From JBBSAT01 sp046351235 (GTDB lineage: Bacteria > Myxococcota_A > Polyangia > Polyangiales > Sandaracinaceae), in the NCBI GenBank assembly GCA_046351235.1, contig JAXLYV010000009.1:217432-281431 (forward strand): DNA of 64,000 bases, written 5' to 3'. The position numbers and the translations under genes were made by a program. The notes beneath the pieces were generated by a model. It was not told the origin of the DNA. It ran no database searches and saw only the letters and a list, made by a program, of their open reading frames with translations. Below, piece after piece: positions 33,992 to 42,447 of this stretch (position 1 is its first letter; every line of letters begins with the position of its first letter).

Positions 33992-35137
33992 TCACTCCGC
34001 GGGAGTGTCCATTTCGCGCGAGGGGTCGAAGAGAGAGGCATCGAGCTCGGTCGCGCCCCGCGTCGCGAGCTCGGCGACGAGCTCGCCCATCGCGGGCGCG
34101 AGCTTGAAGCCGTGGCCCGAGAAGCCGGCCATCACGAGGACGCGCGCGTGGGCCGGGTGCACGCCGACGACGAAGTTCTCGTCGGGCGTGTTCGTGTACA
34201 TGCACACGCGCGCGCCGAGGAGCGGGCCGTCGGCGAGCGGCATCGTTCGTCGCACGAACGCGCGCACGGCGGCCTCGTCGCTCTCGCGGAGGTCCCGATC
34301 GAGCGCGTCGGGTCGCGTGGTCTCGCCGCCGTGGTGCCGGCAGATCTTCACGCCGGGCCACACCGCGCGTGGCAGGCCGTAGAACGCGGTCGGCTCGCCG
34401 AAGCGCAGGAACACCGGCATGCGCTCGGGCGCGAAGAGCTCCGGCGCGCGCGGCGCGAGCCAGAGCTGCACCTGCCGCTCGACGCGCAGCGGGATCGCGA
34501 GCGGAGGCAGGCCCTCGAGCGGCTCGTTCCACCAGGGCCCGAGCGCCACCACGAGTCGCTCGGCATGGTGCGCGCCGCGATCGGTGGTGACGCGCACGCC
34601 GCCCGCGCCGAGCTCGACGTGCGTCGCGCGCTCTCGCGCGTGCACGCTGGCGCCGGCCGCGAGCGCGAGCTCGATCTGCGCGGTGACGAGCTTCTCTGCG
34701 AAGAGGATGCCCGCATCGTCCTCGAAGACGCCGGCCTCGCCGTCCTCGGGGGCGAACATCGGGAAGCGCCGGCGGATCGCCGACGCATCGAGCCACTCGT
34801 GCGCGAGCCCGTGCCGGCGCGCGGCCTCGAGCGAGGCGCGCACGCCGGCCGACTCGGCCGCGCCGAAGTAGAGACCGCCGGTGCGGAGCAGCAGCGTCTC
34901 GCCGCGCTCCTTCTCCATCTCGGCCACGAGGGCCCAGCTGCGCTCGAGGAGCGGCACGTAGCGCGCGTCCTCGAAGTACGCCTTCCGCGTCACGCGCGTG
35001 CCGCCGTGCGAGCTGCCCATCGCATTCGGCACGTCGAAGCGATCGATCCCCGCGACGCGCAGGCCCGCCTTCGCCATGCGATGGAGCGCAGCCGAGCCCA
35101 TCACGCCGAGGCCGAGGACGATCGCGTCGAGCGTCAT
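33992..35137 (-). CDS. Sarcosine oxidase/N-methyltryptophan oxidase family flavoenzyme
   Basis: A 381-residue protein of the monomeric sarcosine oxidase size. The N-terminus AIVLGLGVMGSAALHRMAKAG is the FAD-binding GxGxxG Rossmann motif. SSHGGTRVTRKAYFED matches the family loop next to the flavin, and GARVCMYTNTPDENFVVG contains the Cys that carries the covalent FAD in this family. FSGHGFKLAPAMGE is the C-terminal FAD segment. It oxidises N-methyl amino acids or related secondary amines, making hydrogen peroxide; the substrate is not determined by sequence. TACGAT lies 6 nt before the ATG. Confidence 0.93.
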   Translation of the reverse strand: MTLDAIVLGLGVMGSAALHRMAKAGLRVAGIDRFDVPNAMGSSHGGTRVTRKAYFEDARYVPLLERSWALVAEMEKERGETLLLRTGGLYFGAAESAGVRASLEAARRHGLAHEWLDASAIRRRFPMFAPEDGEAGVFEDDAGILFAEKLVTAQIELALAAGASVHARERATHVELGAGGVRVTTDRGAHHAERLVVALGPWWNEPLEGLPPLAIPLRVERQVQLWLAPRAPELFAPERMPVFLRFGEPTAFYGLPRAVWPGVKICRHHGGETTRPDALDRDLRESDEAAVRAFVRRTMPLADGPLLGARVCMYTNTPDENFVVGVHPAHARVLVMAGFSGHGFKLAPAMGELVAELATRGATELDASLFDPSREMDTPAE

Positions 35138-35143
35138 GGCCTC

Positions 35144-35149
35144 ATCGTA
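35144..35149 (-). promoter_or_regulatory. -10 element, leaderless start of flavoenzyme
   Basis: TACGAT on the minus strand followed by 6 nt (GAGGCC) and the ATG at 35137. GAGG is also close enough to be read as a very tight ribosome site, so leaderless is not the only option. Confidence 0.45.
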
Positions 35150-35182
35150 GGCGATCGCCGCCGAGCGCGTGCGCGCCCGACC

Positions 35183-35482
35183 TCAGGGGCCGCAGCAGAC
35201 GGATCCCTCGATGCCCACCGGGATCGTCCCGATCGGCGCCTGGCCGTTCTCGCAGCGGTACTCGGGGCGATGGATCGCGCCGTCGCCGATGTCGCCGACC
35301 ACGGTGCCGCCCGCGGCGGTGCACTCGGCGTCGGTCATCGTCGGCCGATCCGCGGTGGCGGGCGAGCCGCTCTCCGAGCCGGCGGCCTCCGTCTGGGCCG
35401 GCGTGGGCTCGGAGCTCGAGGAGGAAGAGGTGCCGCCGCCGCAGGCGGTCAGGAGCACGGCGAGGAACAGGGTGCGGTTCAT
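35183..35482 (-). CDS. Very small lipoprotein
   Basis: A 99-residue protein from ATG 35482: MNRTLFLAVLLTACGGG, lipobox LTAC, then a Ser/Glu/Thr spacer and about 55 mature residues with three Cys (ECTAAGGTVVGDIGDG, YRCENGQAPIG and VCCGP). Short, compact and probably disulfide-linked. The frame is open far upstream into glmU in another reading, but the signal peptide sets the start. It sits 65 bp after the glmU stop on the same strand and may be cotranscribed. Function unknown. Confidence 0.78.
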   Translation of the reverse strand: MNRTLFLAVLLTACGGGTSSSSSSEPTPAQTEAAGSESGSPATADRPTMTDAECTAAGGTVVGDIGDGAIHRPEYRCENGQAPIGTIPVGIEGSVCCGP

Positions 35483-35547
35483 GCCGCTCTTCGTGGCCGA
35501 CCTTCGGCTCGCGGTCGAGGCCCCTCGAAGCGGGCCTCGCGGGCCGC

Positions 35548-36969
35548 TCACTTCTTGGCCGCCGCCTTCGCCGCGTCGGCGCTCGCCTTCATCCGCGCGC
35601 GCAGCTTCGCCGCCACGCCTTCCTTGTTCGACTGCTTGGTGCGGCTGATCGCGAGCGCATCCTCGGGCACGTCCATCGTCACGGTGGTGCCCGCGGCGAC
35701 GTTCGCGTTCTTGCCGACCTTCACCGGTGCCACCAGCTGCGAGTCGGAGCCGATGAAGACGCCGTCCTCGAGCACCGTGACGTGCTTGGCGTAGCCGTCG
35801 TAGTTGCAGAAGATCGTCCCGGCGCCGACGTTCACGCCCTCGCCGATCACGCCGTCGCCGAGATACGCGAGGTGGTTGGCCTTGCTGCCTCGGCCGACCT
35901 GCGTCTTCTTCGTCTCGACGAAGTTCCCGATGTGGACGTCCGCCGCGAGCACGCTCTCGGGCCGCAGGTGCGAGAAGGGGCCGATCTGCGCGGCCTCGCC
36001 GATCTCGCTCTTCTCGCCGATCGTGTAGGGCTTGAGCACGGCGCGCGGGTGCACCACGACGTCGGTGAGCACGGTGCCGGTGTCGATGCGCGCGCCGGCG
36101 CCGATCGAGGTCTTGCCGCGCAGGTGCACGTTGGGCTCGATCGTCGCGTCCTCGCCGATCGTCACGGTCGCGTCGAGATAGGCGGTCTTCGGGTCGCGGA
36201 TCGTGACGCCGCGCCGCGCGTGGGTCGTCGCGATGCGCAGGCGCATCCCCTCTTCCACCTCGGCGAGCTGCGCGCGGTCGTTCACGCCCGCGACGTCGCT
36301 CGCGCGCCAGGGGCTCGTCGCCGCGCCGCCTTCCTTCGCGGCGCGCTCCACGAGATCCGTGAGGTAGAGCTCGCCCTGCGCGTTGTTCGTGCCGAGCGTC
36401 GGCAGCGCGCGGCGCAGGAAGTCGGCGTCGATGGCGTAGACGCCGGTGTTCCACTCCTTGATGGCGCGCTCGGCCTCGCTCGCGTCCTTGTGCTCGCGGA
36501 TCCCGATCGCGTTGCCGGCGGCATCTCGCAGGATGCGTCCGTAGCCGGTCGGATCCTCGAGCGTGCTCGTGAGCACGGCGAGCGGTCGATCGCCGCGCGC
36601 CTTCACGAGCGCGGCGATCGCCTCGGCGGGAAGGAGCGGCGTGTCGCCGGCGAGGATCACGACGGTGCCGTGATGGCCCTCGAGCGCCGGCATCGCGGAG
36701 AGCGCGGCGTGGCCGGTGCCCTTCTGCTCGGTCTGGACCGCGGTCGTGACCTCGGCGCCGAAGCGCGCGGCGAGGTCCTTCTCCACCTCGGCGCGCCCGT
36801 GACCGACGACCACGACCACGCGGCTCGCGCCGGCCGCTTTCGCGGCGAGCACCACGTGCGCGACCATCGGCAATCCACACACGCGGTGGAGCACCTTTGG
36901 CAGCGCGCTCTTCATGCGCGTGCCCTGTCCGGCGGCGAGAACGACGGCGGCGAAGCCCGAAGCGGTCAT
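35548..36969 (-). CDS. glmU: Bifunctional GlcNAc-1-P uridyltransferase / GlcN-1-P acetyltransferase
   Basis: A 473-residue protein close to the usual 456. The N-terminal pyrophosphorylase has FAAVVLAAGQGTRMKSALPK with the LxxGxGTxM signature, then QKGTGHA and LAGDTPLL. The C-terminal left-handed beta-helix has the hexapeptide repeats (IGPFSHLRPESVL, ETKKTQVGRGSKANHLAYLG) with the acetyltransferase His in NHLAYLGD. It makes UDP-N-acetylglucosamine for peptidoglycan and lipopolysaccharide in the cytoplasm. ATG 36969 is fixed by the conserved N-terminus. TATAGC lies 7 nt upstream. The last 25 residues are a Lys/Ala-rich helix longer than usual. Confidence 0.97.
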   Translation of the reverse strand: MTASGFAAVVLAAGQGTRMKSALPKVLHRVCGLPMVAHVVLAAKAAGASRVVVVVGHGRAEVEKDLAARFGAEVTTAVQTEQKGTGHAALSAMPALEGHHGTVVILAGDTPLLPAEAIAALVKARGDRPLAVLTSTLEDPTGYGRILRDAAGNAIGIREHKDASEAERAIKEWNTGVYAIDADFLRRALPTLGTNNAQGELYLTDLVERAAKEGGAATSPWRASDVAGVNDRAQLAEVEEGMRLRIATTHARRGVTIRDPKTAYLDATVTIGEDATIEPNVHLRGKTSIGAGARIDTGTVLTDVVVHPRAVLKPYTIGEKSEIGEAAQIGPFSHLRPESVLAADVHIGNFVETKKTQVGRGSKANHLAYLGDGVIGEGVNVGAGTIFCNYDGYAKHVTVLEDGVFIGSDSQLVAPVKVGKNANVAAGTTVTMDVPEDALAISRTKQSNKEGVAAKLRARMKASADAAKAAAKK

Positions 36970-36976
36970 GGCGCAA

Positions 36977-36982
36977 GCTATA
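36977..36982 (-). promoter_or_regulatory. -10 element, leaderless start of glmU
   Basis: TATAGC on the minus strand, 7 nt before the ATG at 36969; no Shine-Dalgarno in the spacer. Confidence 0.5.
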
Positions 36983-37116
36983 ACGCGGGCCGCGGCCGGC
37001 CGGAAGCCGCGTGGCGCGTCGCGCCGAGTCGGATCGAGTCGCGCGCCGAGCGATGCCGGGCTCACAGCGGCGGTCGCGACGCTTGATCGCGTCGCTCTCT
37101 TGCTGTTCCTTTCCCC

Positions 37117-37218
37117 CGAGGGGCTGCCCGCAGCCCCTCGCCCACACCGGCAAAGCCGGATGTGGGGCCCCTCCCGCCGAGCCGCGCGATCACGTTGGTT
37201 TCGGTTCCCTCAACCAAC
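37117..37218. terminator. Three tandem hairpins between glmU and an upstream membrane-protein gene
   Basis: Hairpin 1: 10-bp stem CGAGGGGCTG/CAGCCCCTCG (37117-37140). Hairpin 2: CCCACA-CCGGC/GCCGG-A-TGTGGG with AAA loop and one bulged A (37141-37166), directly abutting. Hairpin 3: GTTGGTT/AACCAAC (37194-37218). They follow the stop of the membrane protein at 37232 (minus strand), so termination is the simplest role. No U tract is present; a structured small RNA or dispersed repeat is possible. Confidence 0.5.
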
Positions 37219-37231
37219 CTGATCGACGCTG

Positions 37232-37630
37232 TCAGGCCCCCCGGTCTCGCCCGGGCCCCCGCGCGGCCGCGCGGATCACCCAGATCAGCGGGATCGACAC
37301 CCAGACCAGCGAGCGTACGGCAGCGAAGCCGAGCACCTGGGCTGGGAACGCGCTCGCGCCTCCCCAGGGATCGAGGAGCGTCGTGAGCAGGTGCGCCGCA
37401 GGCATCACGACGAGCCAGACGAGCCAGCCGAGGAAGGCGCCGCGCCCGTCGTTCGTGCCGGAGCGCTCGAGCGCCATCGTGAAGACGACTCCGGACACGA
37501 TGCAGGGAAGGACGAGCCTCACGACGAGGTCCGGAATCGGGAGCCAGTTCTGTGCGACGCCGAGGAGCGTGAAGAAGACACCCGACGCGAGCGCGCTCAC
37601 GGCGAAGATGGTGAGGGCACGAGCTCCCAT
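37232..37630 (-). CDS. Small four-helix membrane protein
   Basis: A 132-residue protein from ATG 37630. Hydrophobic segments: about 5-25 (ALTIFAVSALASGVFFTLLG), 32-52 (IPDLVVRLVLPCIVSGVVFT), 68-88 (FLGWLVWLVVMPAAHLLTTL) and 98-120 (AQVLGFAAVRSLVWVSIPLIWV). The end is basic and lies in the cytoplasm by the positive-inside rule. No family is recognised. It is divergent from the SDR gene. Confidence 0.78.
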   Translation of the reverse strand: MGARALTIFAVSALASGVFFTLLGVAQNWLPIPDLVVRLVLPCIVSGVVFTMALERSGTNDGRGAFLGWLVWLVVMPAAHLLTTLLDPWGGASAFPAQVLGFAAVRSLVWVSIPLIWVIRAAARGPGRDRGA

Positions 37631-37757
37631 GCACCGGTTCTACCCGTTCGCGATGCGCGGCCCAAGGCACCGCCGTGCGGGCATCGCGTTGCAACAGTTG
37701 TTCACGGGACCGCCTCCGCGCGATGCTGCATACCCGCCCACCGAGGAGACACGCGAC

Positions 37758-38681
37758 ATGTCGCTCTATTCGATGCTGGCGCCGAAGGGCGCGAACGGGT
37801 TCGGGTACGGCTCCACCGCCGAGCAGGTGACCGAAGGCGTCTCGCTCACCGGCAAGACCTTCCTCGTCACCGGCTGCAACTCCGGGCTCGGGCTCGAGAC
37901 GATGCGCGTGCTGGCACTCCGCGGCGCGCACGTGATCGGCAGCGCGCGCACCGAGACGAAGGCGAGCGAGGCCGGCCGCACCGTCGCCGGCAAGACCACG
38001 GGCCTGGCCTGCGAGCTCTCCGATCCGAAGTCGGTGCGCGCGGCCGTGAAGTCGCTCCACGAGCGGGGCCAGAAGCTCGACGGCATCGTGGCCAACGCCG
38101 GCATCATGGCGCTGCCCACGCTCGAGACCGCGTTCGGCTACGAGCTCCAGTTCTTCACGAACCACGTCGGCCACTTCATGCTCGTGACCGGGCTGCTCGA
38201 TCTGCTCACCGACGACGCGCGCGTGGTGATCGTCTCGAGCGAAGCGCATCGCAACGCGCCCACGGGCGGCATCGCGTTCGACAACCTCGACGGCAAGAAG
38301 GGCTACTCGCCGTGGGCCTTCTACGGCCAGTCGAAGATCGCGAACATCCTCTTCGCCAAGGAGCTCGCGCAGCGCCTCGCGGGCACGAAGAAGACGGCGA
38401 ACGCGCTCCACCCGGGCGTCATCAAGACCAACCTCGGGCGGCACATGAATCCGATCATGCGCGGCGCGCTCTCGGTGGGCGGCGTGATCGCGATGAAGTC
38501 GATCCCCGAGGGCGCGGCGACCGAGACCTACCTCGCGGCGAATCCCGGCGCGGCCGGCATCACCGGGGAGTACTGGAGCAACTGCAACGTCGCCAAGCCG
38601 CGCGCCGACGCGCGCGATCCCGAGCTCGCCAAGAAGCTCTGGGCGCGCACGGAAGAGATCGTGGCGGGGCTACCCGCCTGA
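37758..38681 (+). CDS. Short-chain dehydrogenase/reductase (retinol-dehydrogenase-like)
   Basis: ATG 37758, with GAGGAG nine nt upstream; product 307 residues. Canonical SDR motifs: TGCNSGLGLET (TGxxxGxG cofactor loop, about 38-45), NAG in VANAGIMALP, the Ser in VIVSSEAHR and the catalytic YGQSK (YxxxK). NPIMRGALSVGGVIAMKSIPEGAATETYLA resembles the C-terminal region of retinol-dehydrogenase-type SDRs, which reduce aldehydes or ketones with NADP(H). The cofactor loop has no acidic residue ending strand 2 (ARTETK has Arg), which favours NADP. Substrate unknown; cytoplasmic. Confidence 0.92.
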   Translation: MSLYSMLAPKGANGFGYGSTAEQVTEGVSLTGKTFLVTGCNSGLGLETMRVLALRGAHVIGSARTETKASEAGRTVAGKTTGLACELSDPKSVRAAVKSLHERGQKLDGIVANAGIMALPTLETAFGYELQFFTNHVGHFMLVTGLLDLLTDDARVVIVSSEAHRNAPTGGIAFDNLDGKKGYSPWAFYGQSKIANILFAKELAQRLAGTKKTANALHPGVIKTNLGRHMNPIMRGALSVGGVIAMKSIPEGAATETYLAANPGAAGITGEYWSNCNVAKPRADARDPELAKKLWARTEEIVAGLPA

Positions 38682-38723
38682 GGGCGGCGCCACCGACGCG
38701 ACCCGCGGCTCCGTGCCCCGCGC

Positions 38724-40526
38724 TCAGGAGGCGGGAAGCGAGAGGTGGAGCTTCCGGTAGAGGTTCCGCTTCTTGTACTGGTGCTGCTCCATGCGCCGCA
38801 GGATGTCGTCGAGCGCCTCCACGGCCTCGACGACGTAGGGTCCCTTGTTGAGCATCACGCACTCGGCGCGCCCGGCCATCGCGGCGTCGGTGATCTCGGC
38901 GCGCGTCGGCCGGCCGGTGTGCGCGTGCGCGTCGAGCACCTGCGTGGCCCACACCACCGGAAGGTGCGCCGCCTCGGAGAGCCAGAGGATCTCTTCCTGG
39001 AGCTCGGCGAGGCGCTCGTAGCCCGCTTCGATCGCGAGATCGCCGCGCGCGATCATCACGCCGACGGGCGCCCGCTCGAGCGCCGCGAGCAGGATCGCCG
39101 GGAGCGAGACGAACGCCCCGGTGGTCTCGATCTTCCAGATCACGCCGAGCCGGTCCGCGCCGATCGCCCGCAGACGATCGTGCAGCGCGTGGACGTCGCC
39201 CGGGCTCCGCACGAACGAAGCGCCGACCGCGTCGGCGTGGTCGCGCGCGAAGGCGAGCGCGCGCTCGTCGGCCTCGCCGAGCAGCGGCACGTCGAGCGCG
39301 GTGTCGGGGAGGTTCACGCCCTTCTCCCCGCCGAGCGCGAGCCCTGCCGAGCGGACGTGCGTCACGCGGAGCACGGCGTGTGTGGGCGTGGTCGCCTCGA
39401 CCACGGTCTCGGCGTGACCGTCGTCGAAGAGCACGCGGTGGCCCGGCCCGAGGGACGCGAACGCCTCTTCGAGCGTGAGCCCGAGCGCCGGCAGATGCGA
39501 GGGCGGCGCCGCGCCGGGCCGGACCAGCGCGAGTCGGTCGCCGACGTCGATGCGGATGCGATGCGGGCGTGCCGGGACGTGCGTGGGACGGATCCGAGCT
39601 CGCTCGACGCCGCCGCGCTCGTGCCGCAGCTCCGTCTCGGGCACGACGTAGGCCGTCTCTTCGGTCTCGGCGAGGACGTGCGCGTCCTCGCGGCCTACGA
39701 TCGTGAGCGCGCGCTTCTTGTCGCGCGCGTCGCGGAACGCGAGCCGGTCCCCGATCTCCAGATCGCTCACGACGGCGTCGGGCAGCGCGAGCGAGCGCTC
39801 GCCGAGCGACGCGGAGGGCCCGCCGATCGCGACGCGCGCGGGAGACACGGTGCGCCCGAGCTCGTCGCGCTCGGCGTGGAAGCGGAGCACCCGAGGGCCC
39901 TCCTCGAGCGCGACCGTGCGGAGCTTGGGCCCCGGCATGTCCACCACGATGCGGAGCGGAGCGTCGAGGCGCGTCGCGGCGCGGCGTGCCGTGCTCACCA
40001 CGTGCTCCCACGCCCTCGCTTCCTCGTGTGCGCCGTTGATGCGCAAGACGTTCGTCCCCGCGGCGAGCAGCCGCTCCATCCAAGCGTCCGTCACCTCCGC
40101 CGCCGAGGGCGCCGTGACCATGATCGAGACGCGGCGCTCGGGTGGGCGCGGCCCGAGCAGCGTCTCGGCGTGGGACTGGAGCCGCTCCTCGGCCTCGTCC
40201 CAGCTCGGGCCCCGCTCGGCGGCGCTCGGGGCTCCGCTTCGATGTGGCTCGCCGAGCACGTCGTCCAGCCGATCGCGAACGCTCTCGAGCGTGTTCTCGA
40301 CCCGCCCTTCGATCCGCCCGAGCGACGAGAGCCCCAGGCGAGACAGGTCTCGCTGCACCGTCCGCAGGTCGTGCTGCCGCAGCGTGACGTAGTGGACGAG
40401 GTTTCGAGCGCCGAGGCGGTACGTCTCCGGGACGCGCGCGATGCTCGATGCGTGCTGGGCGCTCGCGGCGCGCAGCTGCGCGAGAAGCTCGTTCACTCGA
40501 TCGCGAAGGGCTCGCACCTCGTGCAT
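38724..40526 (-). CDS. Atypical pyruvate kinase-family protein with N-terminal extension
   Basis: A 600-residue protein. Residues 130-600 follow pyruvate kinase: SIMVTAPSAAEVTD, TNVLRINGAHEE (usual RxNxSHG loop, with Ser replaced by Ala), VDMPGPKLRTV, VIWKIETTGAFVSLP with the catalytic Lys, APVGVMIARGDLAIEAG, VVWATQVLDAHAH with the catalytic Thr, and RAECVMLNKGPYVVEAV near the end. The C-terminal effector domain is missing. The N-terminal 130 residues are helical and unrelated to PK. Key catalytic residues are kept, but the altered substrate loop makes activity uncertain; a regulatory role is possible. Confidence 0.85.
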   Translation of the reverse strand: MHEVRALRDRVNELLAQLRAASAQHASSIARVPETYRLGARNLVHYVTLRQHDLRTVQRDLSRLGLSSLGRIEGRVENTLESVRDRLDDVLGEPHRSGAPSAAERGPSWDEAEERLQSHAETLLGPRPPERRVSIMVTAPSAAEVTDAWMERLLAAGTNVLRINGAHEEARAWEHVVSTARRAATRLDAPLRIVVDMPGPKLRTVALEEGPRVLRFHAERDELGRTVSPARVAIGGPSASLGERSLALPDAVVSDLEIGDRLAFRDARDKKRALTIVGREDAHVLAETEETAYVVPETELRHERGGVERARIRPTHVPARPHRIRIDVGDRLALVRPGAAPPSHLPALGLTLEEAFASLGPGHRVLFDDGHAETVVEATTPTHAVLRVTHVRSAGLALGGEKGVNLPDTALDVPLLGEADERALAFARDHADAVGASFVRSPGDVHALHDRLRAIGADRLGVIWKIETTGAFVSLPAILLAALERAPVGVMIARGDLAIEAGYERLAELQEEILWLSEAAHLPVVWATQVLDAHAHTGRPTRAEITDAAMAGRAECVMLNKGPYVVEAVEALDDILRRMEQHQYKKRNLYRKLHLSLPAS

Positions 40527-40617
40527 CGGTGTCTCCGGCGGGCGGATCTCCCGCGCGGAGTGTCCTACGCGCCGTCTCGCGCTGCGCGACGCGCGAGCGA
40601 GCCGTGTGGGCGAACCG

Positions 40618-42447
40618 TCACATCCCGTGCTCGCCTGCGTCGCGGCCGCCGAAGCGGGTGACCGCGAGGGCGCCGAGGCCGGCGAGGAGCGCGAGCATGA
40701 TGGCGATCCCGCCGACCACGGGGATGCGCGTCACGACGAAGAGCGTGAGCGCACCGGCCGCGAGCCGCGCGACCGGGCGGCCCTCGAGCGCCCGGATCGG
40801 GAGCATCGCGCCGAGCACCGGCACGATCACCGCGAGCGCGGCGGCGAGGGCGAGCGGCGAGAGGATCGCGAGCACGATCGCGACCGGGATGCCGACGAGG
40901 CTCACGCAGAGCGCGACCATCACGATGGCGCTCGCGAGCACGCCCAGGATGCCGGCGGCGAGCGTGCGCACGGGCCGCTCGACCACCGCGCGCTGCACGC
41001 GTGCGAAGCGCTCGGGCGCGAGGCCGAGGAAGAGGATCGAGGCCAGGAACAAGAGCGAGTAGCGGAGGACCGCGAAGCCGAAGCCGCCGTCGCCGTCGCC
41101 CTCGTCGTGGGCCGCCCAGGGCGGCGGGCCGCCGATCGCGACCGCGGGCGGCGCGCCCGGCGTCATCGCGCTCGAGCCGCCGTCGACCTGCACGCGCCCG
41201 CCGAGCGAGTCGAGCCGGCCGTGCACCACGCCGTGATCGCGCACGTGGATGTCGCCGCCCATCGTGACGACGTCGCCGACGACGACGCCCGAGACGTCGG
41301 CATCACCACCCATCGTGACGACGCTGCCGTAGGTGCGGCCGTCGATCGTCGCATCGCCCCCCATCGTGAGCACGTCGCGCACTTCCTGATCGGCGGCGAC
41401 GTGGGCGTCCTGTCCGAACGTGAGCAGGTCCTGCAGCTCGATGCTGCGCGTCGGCACCGGTGCTCGAACGGGCGGCGCGGGCGGCGCGGGTGGAGCCGGT
41501 GCCGCGGCGCTCGGCGCGATCGGCGGAAGTGCAGGCGGTGCAGGAGGCGTGGGCGGCGCGCTCGCTTGGACCGGTGCGGGCACGTCGGCCGTCGGGCTCG
41601 CCGGCGTCGGATCGGCCGGCGTGATCGTGAGCAGGTGCGGCGTCGCGTGGATCGTCGCCTCGCCCGGGACGAGCGCCGCGAGCACCTCGGCGAGCGGCAC
41701 GCCGTCGGCGTGGAGCGTCACCTCGGGATCCTCGGGCAGCATGTAGACGAGCCCGAGACCGGCCGAGCGCGCCGCCGCGCTGAGCGCGACCGAGCGCGGC
41801 GTGTGCTCGACGTCGACGTGCACGACGCCATCGGCCGGCAAGGCTCCGTCGAGCTCGTACGCGTGCGCCGATCCGGGCGCCAGCGCGGCGATCGCGAGCA
41901 GCGGCAGCGCGCCGCGCATCTCGCCGCGCCGCCCGAGCCACACCAGCCCCGCCACGATCGCGAGCAGCGCCAGCACGACCCCGGCGACGCCGCCCGGCGC
42001 GCCTTCGAGCGCGCGCCCCGTCGCGAGCGTGAGCGTCATCCCCGCGCGCGTGAGCGAGGCCGCGTGCCGGAACGCGTCGAGCGTGCCGCCGCCCTCGCTC
42101 GCCAGCGCGAGCGAGCCGCTCACCGCCGCGAAGAGCACGCCGAGGGTGGCGCCGATGGCGAGCGTGCGGCTCGAGGCACGCTCGGCCTTCGTCTCGGCGC
42201 GCGCCATCGCCGACGAGACGAGCGCGTCGACGTCGAAGTCGTCGTCCACCGCGCGGGGCAACGCGCGCGAGAACGAGAGCGAGCCCTCGCGCTCGCTCGT
42301 CACGAGGCGCTCGAGCGCGTCGCCGTCGCTCTCGCGGACGACCTCGATCTCGGCGCGCTCGGCCGGCGAGAGCAGATCGAGACGGTCGTGCGCGAGCGCC
42401 TCGATCACGTGCGGTGCGAGCGCGCTCGCCTGCTTCTTCGCGCTCAT
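40618..42447 (-). CDS. Membrane protein fusing anti-sigma, STN-like and polymer-forming segments
   Basis: A 609-residue protein, ATG 42447 overlapping the sigma-factor stop by 4 bp. Residues 1-90 are a helical anti-sigma-like region; three hydrophobic helices follow at about 97-115, 153-172 and 176-192. Residues about 194-280 resemble a secretin/TonB short N-terminal (STN) domain: RSVALSAAARSAGLGLVYML and VPLAEVLAALVPGEATI. A Pro/Ala linker is followed by repeated short strands, VVTMGGDADVSGVVVGDV and GGDIHVRDHGVVHGRLDSLG, like bactofilin or polymer-forming cytoskeletal repeats. Four hydrophobic helices end the chain. It is probably the anti-sigma partner of the ECF factor. Confidence 0.8.
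   Translation of the reverse strand: MSAKKQASALAPHVIEALAHDRLDLLSPAERAEIEVVRESDGDALERLVTSEREGSLSFSRALPRAVDDDFDVDALVSSAMARAETKAERASSRTLAIGATLGVLFAAVSGSLALASEGGGTLDAFRHAASLTRAGMTLTLATGRALEGAPGGVAGVVLALLAIVAGLVWLGRRGEMRGALPLLAIAALAPGSAHAYELDGALPADGVVHVDVEHTPRSVALSAAARSAGLGLVYMLPEDPEVTLHADGVPLAEVLAALVPGEATIHATPHLLTITPADPTPASPTADVPAPVQASAPPTPPAPPALPPIAPSAAAPAPPAPPAPPVRAPVPTRSIELQDLLTFGQDAHVAADQEVRDVLTMGGDATIDGRTYGSVVTMGGDADVSGVVVGDVVTMGGDIHVRDHGVVHGRLDSLGGRVQVDGGSSAMTPGAPPAVAIGGPPPWAAHDEGDGDGGFGFAVLRYSLLFLASILFLGLAPERFARVQRAVVERPVRTLAAGILGVLASAIVMVALCVSLVGIPVAIVLAILSPLALAAALAVIVPVLGAMLPIRALEGRPVARLAAGALTLFVVTRIPVVGGIAIMLALLAGLGALAVTRFGGRDAGEHGM

Noticed and set aside
37194..37218. tRNA-like T-arm (GTTGGTT...AACCAAC with GGTTC inside)
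   Set aside because: No acceptor, D or anticodon arms can be paired around it; it is a simple hairpin.
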